This document shows positions 21,207-31,717 of a stretch of DNA of 64,000 nucleotides, piece after piece (positions within the stretch are counted from its first letter, which is position 1; each line of letters opens with the position of its first letter). The notes beneath the pieces are model-generated. The model was not told where the DNA came from and made no database searches. It saw nothing but the letters and a program-made list of their open reading frames with translations. The stretch is from Aquarana catesbeiana (Eukaryota; Chordata; Amphibia; Anura; Ranidae): the NCBI RefSeq assembly GCF_042186555.1, contig NC_133329.1:188887206-188951205 (forward strand). The letters are read 5' to 3'. Made by a program: the position numbers and the translations under genes.

Positions 21207-24200
21207 TCATGAAAGTTCCAGTGACACCATTTGCAAGCATGTGATCATCTCATGCACTTTTTCCCAGAATGATTTAATTCGTGGGCAATTCCACCATATA
21301 TGAAGCAGAGAACACACGTCAGTATTGCATCTCCAACATAGTGTAGAGGTGAAATAGATGGGTGATACCGATGGATAATATCCGGTGTTCTGTACCATCT
21401 CGAGTATAGTTTGTAAGAGTTTTCCTGTGCTGATACATTTATGGATCCTTTATGGTTGTGTTCATATATGGTTTCCCATTCTTCAGTAGGGATGTCTAAC
21501 CCAAGTTCCCTTTCCCATTTTTGGTTGATTGTATTGGTTTTGGGGTCGTACTCGCTGAATAGTAGGCAATATACTTATGAGATAAGATGTCGTTGTGGAG
21601 GAGTGCTAGTGCAGAGTGTTTCAAAGGGTGTCTGATCTCTAAACCACTGGGATATGGGTCTGGCATTGTTCAGAAAATGCCTAATTTGGAGAAATTTAAA
21701 GAATGGTATGTGGTAGTCTGGTAAGTGAGAGAGTAACGCATTGAATGGAAGGAGAATCCCATTGTGGAAAAATTGTGAGGCTCTAAGAGGATGTATTATC
21801 TGGGTATGAGGTTGGTTGTTTAATGGCACTCCAGGCACAAAATCAGGATTGTCAACTAAGGGGATCAGCAGTCCCGGGGATGGGCACCATAGAAGTGTTT
21901 GGGATATAGTCCTAAAAGCAGTGAGTGTGGGTCCCGTCAATGGGTGCGAGGCGTATTCTTTAGGTGTAGCTTTCGTATCAATCCACGGCAGATGGGCAAT
22001 GGGAACTGGTGCAAAGGAATCTTCAAGGTCTACCCAATTTTTAGTGGATTTATGAATGTGCCAGTCAATTATCCTTGTAAGGTGGCAAGCTGAGTGATAC
22101 TTATGAATGTTGGGAAGACTTAAACCTCCTTTTACTTTGGGGGTAATCCTTTTCTCCCAGCTCAATCTAGGGGATTTTGCGGCCCATATGAAATTCCGGC
22201 ATAATTTCTTGTATGTGGTGAAGAAAGATGTGGGTAATTTGATAGGAACGGTCTGTAAGAGATACAATATTCGGGGTAAGACATTCATCTTTATGATGGC
22301 AGTTCTTCCAAACCAGGAGGATTGGCCCGAAGTCCATTTAAGGAGGTCTTTTTGTATATTAGCGCGTATTGGTAAGTAGTTTCTATCATAAAGTTCATCT
22401 AGATGGGTCGTAGTTGTATTCCTAAATATGTAAGGGCATGGGGTTCCCATTTGAGCGGGAAGTTCGTCTTACATTGCGTCACCAACCTCTGCGGGAGGGA
22501 GATATTGAGGGCCTTGGATTTTGTGAAATTAATTTTAAAGTTGGATAGGGAGTTGAAGGAGGCAAACTCTTTTAGCAGATTGGGCATGGTGATCAGAGGG
22601 TCAGAAAGAAATAGTAGGATATCGTCAGCGTACGCTGCAATCTTGTATTGTTTGGTGCTGACATCTATGCCTTTTATATCGGGATTTGCCCTAATTTTAC
22701 GTAGAAAGGGTTATAAAGTGAGTATAAAAATAAGGGTGATAGTGGGCATTCCTGATGAGTGCCATTCGACACGGAGAAGGCATCTGACAGGCGACCATTG
22801 ACTCTTATTCTGGCCGTGGGTGAGGAATACAGTGCTAATATCATTTGGAGGAAATGTGTGGGAAACCCCATTGCCTGTAAAGTTGCTGACATATAGTCCC
22901 ATGCCACCCTGTCGAACGCCTTCTCCGCATCGAGCGACAGGAGAAAACCTTGTTGTTTGGGGGTGGAGAATGATCTAAGATGGTGATGGATGTGGAGGGC
23001 TTTTATGGTGTTATCCCTAGCTTCTCAACTTGGTCAAGGGAGATAAGTTTAGGGAGGATAGGTAGTAATCGGTTAGCGAGAATTTTGGCGTATAATTTTA
23101 AATCAACATTTAGGAGGGAGATGGGCCTATAGTTGGTCACTAGTGTTTCATCTTTGCCGGGTTTCGGTATTAGGGTGATATGTGCCTCTAGTAGGTCTTT
23201 ATTGTCTTGGGGAGATGAGGATAATGAATTGAATGCTTTGGTAAACTGAGGTGCAAGAATATCCTGAAAAGTCTTATAGTAACCAACGGTTAGTCCGTCC
23301 GAACCAGGACTTTTTCCTGTTTTGAGTTGTTTCAGTGCTGCAGTGGTTTCCTCAATATTAATGGGGGAATCAAGAGTCTTGGCATCATCATTAGAAATAG
23401 GTGGTACACCATATTGTGATAGGAAGGAAGATATCACTTCCTGTCTATTGCGAGTGGGATCCGTCATTTCTGTATGGGGTAGGTTATAAAGTTTAGAGAA
23501 ATAATTCACAAATTGGGTGGCGATGTCATCTGGGGATGTAAAAGATTTCCCGGATGAGTCCTTAATTTCGTGTATGGTATGTGCTGCTTTCTTATGTTGT
23601 AATGCTTTAGCTAATAACTTGCCAGATTTATTGCCCAATTCGTAATATAGTTTGTGGTTCAGAATGTATTTGCGTCGTAGTGATTTATTTATTTCCTCTC
23701 TGAGAGCTTCCCTTGCCTGTAAAAGCTCCTTGAGGGATTTAGTGGCTAGGGACGATTTATGAGCCCTTTCTAATGTATGTATTTTAGAGGAGAGAGCAGC
23801 GATACGAGCTCGTCTTTGTTTATTGCGGAAAGCAGCCATAGAAATGAAATCTCCTCTTGCTACGCATTTATGAGCGGCCCATATGGTGGGTGGTCTGGTG
23901 CCATCTGTAGAATTATCCTGAAAGTAGTGTGCGAGTCGGGTGGAGATTTTTTTTTGTGATGTCTAGATCTGTCAACAAGGAGTTGTCTAATCGCCATATC
24001 GAGTTTGTGTGTCGAGATGATGAAAAAGTCAGTGTCATTGAAATGGGATTGTGATCAGAGAGTATCATGGGGTCTATGGTCGCTTGTTTGAGAAGAGATA
24101 AATCATTCTGGGAAATAAAAAAATTATTGATTCTGGAATACTTGTTGTGGGGTGATGGGTAAAACGTAAAATCCCTATCGTTTGGGTGTAATGTGTGCCA

Positions 24201-24791
24201 TGCATCATGTAGTGTTAGTTCCTGCAAATGTTTTTTGATTGTCCTAAGCGCTCTATAAGGTAAAGAGGTCGAACCAGTAGAAGAGTCTTGTTGCGGGTTT
24301 AGTGCTATATTGAAATCTCCGCCGACTATAAGAATACCAGAATAAAATTCCGTGAGTAATTGCAATGTTTCTCAAAAGAACGTGACTTGTTGTTTATTAG
24401 GGGCATATATATTTGCCAAGGTAATGGGTTTGTTGTGTATCGTTCCTTTGAGAAATAGGTATCTGCCATTAGGGTCTTGTTTGGTTTCCGAGATTTGCAA
24501 GGGACAGGATTTCGAAATCAATATAGCAACCCCCTATGTTTTGGAGGTGTCATTGGTGGCATGGAACACTGTGGGGAAATGATAGTTACCTAATTTGGGT
24601 ATACTGTCAGTGCGAAAATGAGTTTCTTGAATGAATGCGATTTGCGTTTTGTTTTTTTGTAACGTGTATAGCAATTGGGATCTTTTTTCCGGGGTGTTCA
24701 ATCCTCGAATATTTAGTGAGCCTAGCTTTATCTGCAGATCTGTCCTTGCGAGAGCCATACGCCCATGTTTATAGGGGCTCGTAGCTGCCAT
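21207..24791 (-). pseudogene. L1-1 ORF2: endonuclease and reverse transcriptase
   Basis: The start chosen is the Met of MAATSPYKHG, just before the endonuclease opening LGSLNIRGLN. The EN domain shows FIQETH, GGDFN and LSDHNPISM, with two in-frame stops. A frameshift near 23840-23910 precedes RT, which shows KSPGSDGLT, LIPKPGKDE and YRPISLLN, then another break near 23000. The RT palm keeps AAYADDILLF (YADD at 22621-22632), and the C-terminal domain is open at 21575-22450. The end carries CWRCNTDVCSLLHIWWNC. The protein would nick target DNA and copy LINE RNA by target-primed reverse transcription. At least four frame breaks disable it. Confidence 0.92.
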
Positions 24792-26676
24792 GTTAGGGGG
24801 GAGTTGTGAGTGTCCGACTTGGAGCTGAGCAAAAAATCTGAGGATTCCTATGAGAGGAATAGAGTACCGTTCATGTAATTGTTCAAAAAGAAAGAAGAGG
24901 GGGAAGGAGGGCATGGGTGGAGGAATGGGAAAGGGGAGTACTTAACTGACCTAGTCTACTACTAGCTAGGTCAGACCGTTACAGTGCTTTATCCGTGAAA
25001 AGCAGCCCAGAACCAAATCTGGATCTCCTCACTGCACTGTGTGGGGGTTGGGATGTACCGAACGTGGGAGATAGTTTGTAAGAAACGTAGAGGGGATGAC
25101 CCTCCGTTGCAGTCCATGTAATCGCATGAGTGGAGGGTGTCTTAATAAATGTTGCAGATATGGTTATATATGTGTCAGCCTGCATTGTACATGTAACCTA
25201 CTATAGAAGCAGAACAAGTGAGTGCGGAGAGGAGGTAGAAAACCCAGTGGATGAGGGAAATTCGTTAAACTTCAGGTACCATGTGTCGAAAGGTCATGTG
25301 TTGTCACTATACCCTTAGTAGCAGAGATGTAAGTGCTGGGGTGACATAACAATACACAGAGTTGTGGTTGGTGCCAAAATTAGCCGTTTGAATCATATTC
25401 TATATATACAGCATTTCAAACAGTTTTGTTAAACCGCCTTCTCTAAGGGCACATCGCGAATAATGAGCATTAAAACATAGTGAATCAGAAAGAAAAAACT
25501 TGTTTATACGTATATAAAGGTGATCATATATTCTGTATTGTAATTGTGTCCCCTTATATATTTTTGTTGTGTTCTTCTTTTTTTTTTTTGTTTTTGTTTG
25601 TTTTGTTGTTTTTGTCCCCCCCCCCCCCATTTCACCTTAACTCTTCGTCTGTCAACTTCACCCCACCTCTTAAGGTGTATGTTCATTGATTATCGCATAT
25701 GTATAAACCTCTAGAATCTTTATAAATGCAGATTTGTTGGTGGGATGTATGTTACTCGACATGTACATATTATAGTGGATGTCATTTAAATTACATCTGA
25801 CCAATTTGGTATAAGTGTTATCTGATGCAATCCATCTGTCGTCATTGTTGCTTAGATTTCCCGTTCAAACTTATCACATTGAGACTATGTGTGCATAGCT
25901 TGGTATAATTTTAATCCTATGGTCCACTGTTTTGACAACTAAATAAAGTGCGGACCTTTTGGAGGTTAAAGCCCTATGGCGAGATTATATTCATATGAGT
26001 ATCAGCAAGATGGGGGTGGGTGATGTCTAAGGAAGGGAGGGGGGGTGGTGGATGTAAGACTGCACAGAATTGATTGCTATTCTTATGGCTGAGAGCAAGG
26101 GGGAGCCTGTGTTAAGTGATGTACTGAAATTTCATGGAATCGCTAAGTATGTAGTATTGTCGTCTGCTATTTCCTGCACCCATATATAAGTATTCGAATC
26201 ACAACCCTATTGGAACAATAACGTAAAACCATAGTATGGTCGTTAATACAGAGAGCAGTGAACATTACCTACGCCGACAGATGTAAATAACAGTGACGCT
26301 GAAACCTGAACTCGAATGTGTAGTACTGAAGTCTCCAGCTTTCAGCTGTACAACAATCCTATGCTTTTAGATAGTCACCTGCTGGCAAAGTTTGTGCGGA
26401 TCCGTTTTCAGGGTGCTGAGATGATCGGTCCGTTGGAGGAAACATAGCTTTTGTTCAGAGTAAAGTCTCAACCGAGTTCCAGAGAGAATATATTGAACAC
26501 TAGAGAGCATGTATCGCTGACAGCAGGAAAAGAGACAGCGGTGACATAAGAGAAACGTAGCATGTAGGTAATTATGGTAAGATCCATCCGCTGTCTGGGG
26601 AATAAGTCATTGACTGAGAAGAACACAAGCCGATTCTGATATATGCATCAAGAAGAATTGTAGAGGCTGGTGTGGT
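24792..26676 (-). other. L1-1 inter-ORF spacer
   Basis: About 1.9 kb between ORF1 and ORF2 with no convincing reading frame. It includes a C-run and T-rich tract at 25570-25630. The length is large for a LINE spacer and could hide an unrecognised insertion, but I see no TSD-flanked unit. Confidence 0.5.
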
Positions 26677-27831
26677 TTAACAACTAGGCCAAACGCGGCA
26701 ACCTGAGTTCCTGAACCTGTTTTCGGGCTCTCTTCGGGCTCTCCTCGAGCTCGGTGAGATCACGGGACCGTGAACGCGCTGGCCATCCTGAGACATGGTA
26801 TGTGGTCGGGTGCCTGACGGGGATCTTCTCCTGCGGTGAAGTGAGTTCTGCGCTTCCATCGGTTCTTCCTGGGATGAGTTTCTCCTACCAGCGTAATGGC
26901 GGAATTCCGCATACCAGGTCGGAACGTCCACTAGGGGTATGCCCAGGCTGTCACAAAAGAGGGGTAGATCCTCCGGCACTTTTAGAAAGGCTGTGCGGCC
27001 TAAATGAGTAGCCGCTAGACAGAACGGGAACTTCCATCTGTATAGAATCCCGTGAGCTCGTAGAACATCAAGTAGTGGTTTCAAATCCCTGCGATGCTGC
27101 AAAGTGATTCCAGACAGGTCTTGGAAGATCTGAAGATGCGCGCCATTGTATTGCAGTGGGTGTTTGCCCCTCGCCTGCCTCAGTATATCTTCCTTCAGCT
27201 TATAATCTACTATACAGCATATAATGTCTCTAGGAGGGTCATTTTCTCTGCCTTTGGGGCGTAATGCTCTATGGATCCTTTCCATCTCAATTTTAGTCTG
27301 AAGCGGTCTGTCAAGTAGGCCATTAAACAGTTCTTATGGCATGCCTCTAATTCTGAGGTTGTGATGGCCGCGGTTGTCGAGGTCTTCAATGCGGCGTTGT
27401 GCCTCTCTTAGTTGCATGGTATGGGTATCAATCTTCCTTGTGGCTTTACGAAGGACAGTGTCATGTTTTGCCGTGGTTTTTTCAACTTCCAAAACCCTGT
27501 CATTTAAGGTATGAATGTCTACTCTGAGCTCAGCAATGGCGGCTGACAGGGTGTCTTTAATGTCATTAGCAATAGCCCTCAGATCATGTATGTTGAGGCC
27601 GGGAGGACGAGGGTTATCTGTCATTCCAGATGTCAGAGGTTGTGATAATTGGGGTGCAATCACCTGTCCCTCTATGTGTGGTCCTGAAGCCTGTGAGGAG
27701 CTGTGGCGGGATGACGCCATATTGCTCCTCTGTGTCCTGAACATTTCAGGGATACTTTGGCTCGGGTTCCCTGTATTTTCGCATGGTGAGCGGGACCGTG
27801 AGGCCGAGGTATCACGGGAAGCTGTTCCCAT
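26677..27831 (-). pseudogene. L1-1 ORF1 (RNA-binding chaperone), one premature stop
   Basis: The start is taken at MGTASRDTSAS. A Ser/Pro-rich N-terminus is followed by a coiled coil (about residues 90-160, with regular Leu/Ile spacing) and LRIRGMP, where a TAA at 27334-27336 interrupts. The same frame then resumes with the L1 ORF1 RRM-like domain (RDIICCIVDYKLKEDIL) and the C-terminal domain (ALRAHGILYRWKFPF-like), ending in a basic tail at 26677. L1 ORF1p trimers coat LINE RNA. Only one stop separates it from a full frame. Confidence 0.88.
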
Positions 27832-28094
27832 TGTGTCTCGTATGAATAAGCGATAATTACCTCCGGTAATACCGATGAAAAGGAATGCTACGGCGGGAGT
27901 TGTTCTTTCAGGCAGCCATCTCCTAGCTCGTCCAGGCCACGCCCCCAAAGGTTAGTCTGATCCTGTGTACTGACATTAGAAAGCATGACTACAAATGTCT
28001 GGAATTTGTATCAAGTAAATGGCACTTCATCTTTTCTACTGTATATCTTGGATGTCTAACTTATTTGCTTCATTGCTTATCCCTTTTCTTCTAG

Positions 28095-28683
28095 GCAAAA
28101 AACTGGTGGTGGATTACAAGCTTCTGTATAGATGTTGGAATATGAGAAAACGCTGATGCCTTACATCCATGAAGAGACCGTTACAGGGCTGGCCAAAGGT
28201 TTACGATACCTTGCACAACAAGAGAGGTAAGTACATTGTGTTTACAAGTATTCTAGATGCATGTTCAATGTTGATGCTGGGTTCTCTCTTGCAGCCCTAT
28301 TGTATGCTGACAGTATTTCTTCAGAATACAATGCTCCTTTGGCAAACTTGCCCTACAGGTGCCCATGGAGTATGTTTGACCAGCGCTGGATTTATCCTGG
28401 ACTTGGGTGAGTATTCAAGAGTGGAAGGACATGGCCCAACTTTGATGTAAATGTAGCTTTCTCTGCATCTGACAAGAATGATGACATCAGCCAAGCTCAA
28501 GAACAGCAGCTTAATGTCAGTGCTCAGCCAGTCAACCTTCGGCCACCGTCTAAAAGTTCCCACAACAAAGAAACCAATTTAAGCCAAAGTTCAGCAGATG
28601 TTAACGCCAATTTGGGGTCACCCAATCCACTCATCAACATACAATGTCCTCGTACAATATGTCGCACACGTAATTTTAGCTGA
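28095..28683 (+). other. Exon-like coding stretch, possible host gene or pseudogene (unidentified)
   Basis: I do not recognise this sequence. A pyrimidine tract ending ttttcttctag (to 28094) precedes 132 bp that end AAGAGAG|gtaagt (donor at 28227). A second tract, ttctctcttgcag, ends at 28294 and is followed by 112 bp ending GGACTTGG|gtgagt (28407). Joining these gives a frame with YADSISSEYNAPLANL and CPWSMFDQRWIYPGLG. The same frame, after a TGA at 28408-28410, stays open for 90 codons (NVAFSASDKNDD...) to a TGA at 28681. A further TGA lies in the first block. Other frames of the first block are also partly open, so the reading is not certain. No transposon ends surround it. It may be the end of a decayed spliced gene. 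Confidence 0.35.
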
Positions 28684-28761
28684 AAGCAATGTGTTTATGA
28701 GCAACAGCAGAGTGAGAGTTTCCATCAGGCACAGCTAGAACTTTGAGAAATCTTATAGGGT

Positions 28762-29693
28762 TGTTGACGTGGAGATTCCGCTATATGCTACGCATAATCC
28801 ATGTCTCCTGCGCTAATAAGTGCCCTTTTGGTATAATGCATCTTACTAAACCTGTATAAATAGACAGACACTACCACCATCTTACATCCCCAGCTCGACT
28901 GTCTGTCCTCAGGAGCCCAGGCACTTCGTTTTTATTTATCGCCAACAAAAGGAAATGACGAACAGGAAGTCATGGCCCCAACAGCCAATCGCTTCCTCCA
29001 TGCAAAATGACAACACAGGAAATGACAACATAGGAAATGACCACACAGGAAATGACAACACTAAAGAGGAGGGCATCCACAGGAGTGGGAGGAAGAAGTG
29101 CACATGTCTCATCCACTTGAGGCATGTACACTGCCCTCCGCCCAGCCACTTGCATGCACATCCACCATCTTGGTCAGCATGGAGCCCACTCAATACTGCT
29201 CAGAGTAACCAGTATCTAGTAAGATCATTCTACTTGTTCTTACAGGCTTGAGAAGATCTGCTTGGACATTGCTACTGCTGTTGTCAATATACGGTACGAG
29301 TATACCAACAAGGCAGATATCAATGTCCTCTTATAAAAGCAGATATGGATCCAAAAAAGGATAGCATAGCCACAACAGATATATACTATGTTTCTCTTGT
29401 TATGCGGACTTCGCTTCTCTAATGTGCATAGACATTTGAAGGCAAGAAGCCCAGCACATTGCGCTTGATACTTACAAACCGGCAAACACACACACACAGC
29501 GAACACGTCTCCAAGCCCATGAGAAGGTTTTCATACAGACGGTTTTACTGCTGGTCCCAATTCAACCCTAGTGCGCTCTGCTAGAGCGCTCCTTGGTTAA
29601 ATCAGACACAGGGAGACAGATGACAATCTATAAAACACACATCCTAGAATAAAATGTCCACATAAGTCCATATAATAAAATTTCCACAACAGG
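28762..29693 (-). repeat. ERV-1 LTR (3' LTR)
   Basis: On the minus strand the LTR starts TGTTGTGGAAATTTTATT at 29693, immediately downstream of a polypurine tract. An inverse TGTTGACGTGGA at 28762 is a plausible other end. A tttattta motif near 28935 gives AATAAA on the minus strand, as in the related ERV-2 LTR. The distal border is uncertain. Confidence 0.55.
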
Positions 29694-31070
29694 CCCTCCT
29701 CTTTGTCATATGCTCTCATGTGTCCCTCAATGAATCTTGATCTTCTTCTTACACCTGGAAATGAATCAGTCTTTACAGTCCATAAAAAGGAAAACATGGC
29801 TTGACTTGTAGACTCTGTTCTTCAGGAGGGATCCTCTGTGTCTTGTATGTGGGTTGGGCTTCGGGGCGTCTCAGTGAGGAAGATGTGGTCATCTGCTCTG
29901 GCTCTCTTTACTCGTCCAATCAGGCAACAGTAGCACCTCATCACGGCATATAGAAGGAATAGAAACTAAAACATGAGTATATATACCCCTACTTCATTCA
30001 ACCATGATCCGCTGAAAAATATCCCCAAAGATTTCCAGACCCTTAAAAGGATTCCAACCTTCACTAGCTATAGCTCTGGCTTTGCCTTGAAGGGATCTAA
30101 CCTTATCCATATGGGCCTGAACTTTGTCACTAGTATCCCTGATCCAGGTACAACAATCTTTACCTATGAATTCACAGAAACCCCCCTTGGATGCCAACAG
30201 ATAATCATGGGCCATCTTTTAATAGAAGGGTCTTGATCTGCTGTTATTCCTGTGGGATCTTCCTTGTAGCTTCAACAGTTTAATTGAACATCCCATCCAC
30301 AATGAATGAGAAATTGTTCAATCGTTTCAAAAGCTCAAGCCCCCACCATGTACAAGCAGGAAACCATGCCCAGACCTGGTTGGGGTTGGTGAACAATTCA
30401 CTTCTAGTTATCCCTGCCATTCTTACCTTCTCTCGCGACATCAGATCCTCACGATCGGCCGCGACATACAATGCTGAGAGGAGTTTCACCAGGACGCATG
30501 AACCTCTTGCATTAGGGGGAATTACCTTATAAGCTGTAGACCCACATAAATACCAAACTAAAGTTGAAGCACACTTTTGGGCTACCTAGTTGTCCCGATA
30601 CCAAAACTGGCAAGAATCAGAGCTATTTTTAAAACTATAACTAATTTTACCCTCTAGAAATGTATCGTTAAATTCTATTGACAAGTGTCTGTTTGGAGTT
30701 TTTACTAGTTTGTCAAAAACTCCTCATACCAATACGAACATCATATATAGCATGTACCGCTGTCATCGCTGGGGTACTAAAGCTCGGTGGAGATTCAGAG
30801 TAGACCCAGCAACTGGTCCTGTTCGCTTTCTTAGATAGTTGGAGAATACACTTTAAACAATAAGTTGGGATGCTTTTCATCGTTACCCTTGCCAAAATAT
30901 ACTAAACTAAAAAATATAAATAAACAAAGATACTCCGCATCCTTTGGTGTAGTTGAGCAGCTTCTTGCAGTGGCTGGTGTGGATCAGGTTGTCTCGTTCA
31001 TCAAGCTTCTTTACAACGACCCAGTGGAACATGTCATCCTACTAGGTCACAAACTTGGCTAGAATTAGAG
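29694..31070 (-). pseudogene. env: ERV-1 env remnant
   Basis: The minus strand begins with a polypurine tract (aaagaggaggg complement, about 29694-29712) and contains three separated env blocks homologous to ERV-2. These are a transmembrane-subunit block at 29994-30215 with a C-x6-CC motif, a block at 30280-30489 ahead of it, and a surface-subunit N-terminal block at 30713-30895 in which the second Cys of CWVC is replaced (CWVY). Frames are interrupted between all blocks. A short integrase C-terminal scrap with an internal deletion lies at about 30930-31030. No entry-competent protein can be encoded. Confidence 0.8.
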
Positions 31071-31194
31071 TATTATTGGTTTGAAAATTGTCATTCTTAC
31101 CTTTATCCTCCCATTTTCTTCCTCATTACAAACTGGAGGAAGAGACGCAGGGTTTAGAATAGTGCAGAAAAAACAATGAAACAACCCATGATAC
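31071..31194. other. Short flank and left TSD of L1-2
   Basis: No gene. The last 13 bases, caacccatgatac (31182-31194), recur at 60269-60281 and are read as the target-site duplication of L1-2. Confidence 0.8.
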
Positions 31195-31240
31195 TTTTTT
31201 TTTTTTTTTTTTGAAAAATCTTTTTTATTGAGTTTTTAGT
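31195..31240 (-). terminator. L1-2 poly(A) tail and polyadenylation signal
   Basis: A run of 18 T on the plus strand (31195-31212) is the genomic trace of the poly(A) tail. AATAAA on the minus strand lies about 11 bp before it (ttttttattgag near 31221). Confidence 0.88.
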
Positions 31241-31717
31241 TTCATTCAAAACAAAACTAGCCCACACAGGGGCCTAACGTTATTTGCCCATGCAGGGGCA
31301 AGTCTCATGTCACAGCAAGATGCCGTAACAGTGATACTATGTACAACTTAACATAAACAACTAAACTACTACCCCAATGTGGGGAGAGGTTCCAGTTCAG
31401 GGGGATCTGTGCTCAAACTGGTGTTAGCAAGGTACTTAAATAGAAGAATATCTGGGTACATTCACTAGAAATATAATCCTAATCTAGGTCTTTCTTACTT
31501 CTTCACTTGCTGTGGTGTCATCATCTAGCCAACATGTCCACACTTTATCAAACTTTTGTGGGCAACCCCTGTTCGAATAGTTGGCCTTGTATAAGGGCAA
31601 GCTGGCTTTTCCAAAATCTAAGGGGGGGGGTGATTGTTTCCAGGTCATCGCGATGGCTTTACGAGCGTAATACAGTAGTAGGGATATAAGTACTTTTCGC
31701 GCTCTAATCACTGGCAT

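Larger units (their letters stand above)
21130..27955 (-). mobile_element. L1/Tx1-like LINE (L1-1), nearly full length
   Basis: Reading the minus strand gives a GC-rich 5' end near 27955 (gggggcgtggcc), ORF1 with coiled coil and L1-type RNA-binding domain, a long spacer, and ORF2 with apurinic endonuclease, RT and a Cys-rich C-terminal finger. This is the L1-clade plan. The 3' end lies somewhere between ORF2 and the TA microsatellite at about 21035; no poly(A) tail or TSD was found, so the borders are approximate. Both ORFs contain stops and ORF2 also frameshifts. Confidence 0.88.

Noticed and set aside
28169..28450. 93-residue frame as a gene
   Set aside because: It reads through a likely 68-bp intron (gtaagt...ttgcag); the exon-joined frame is a more coherent reading.
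28095..28683. In-frame TGA codons as selenocysteine
   Set aside because: No selenoprotein motif or SECIS-like element seen; CpG decay of CGA is simpler.
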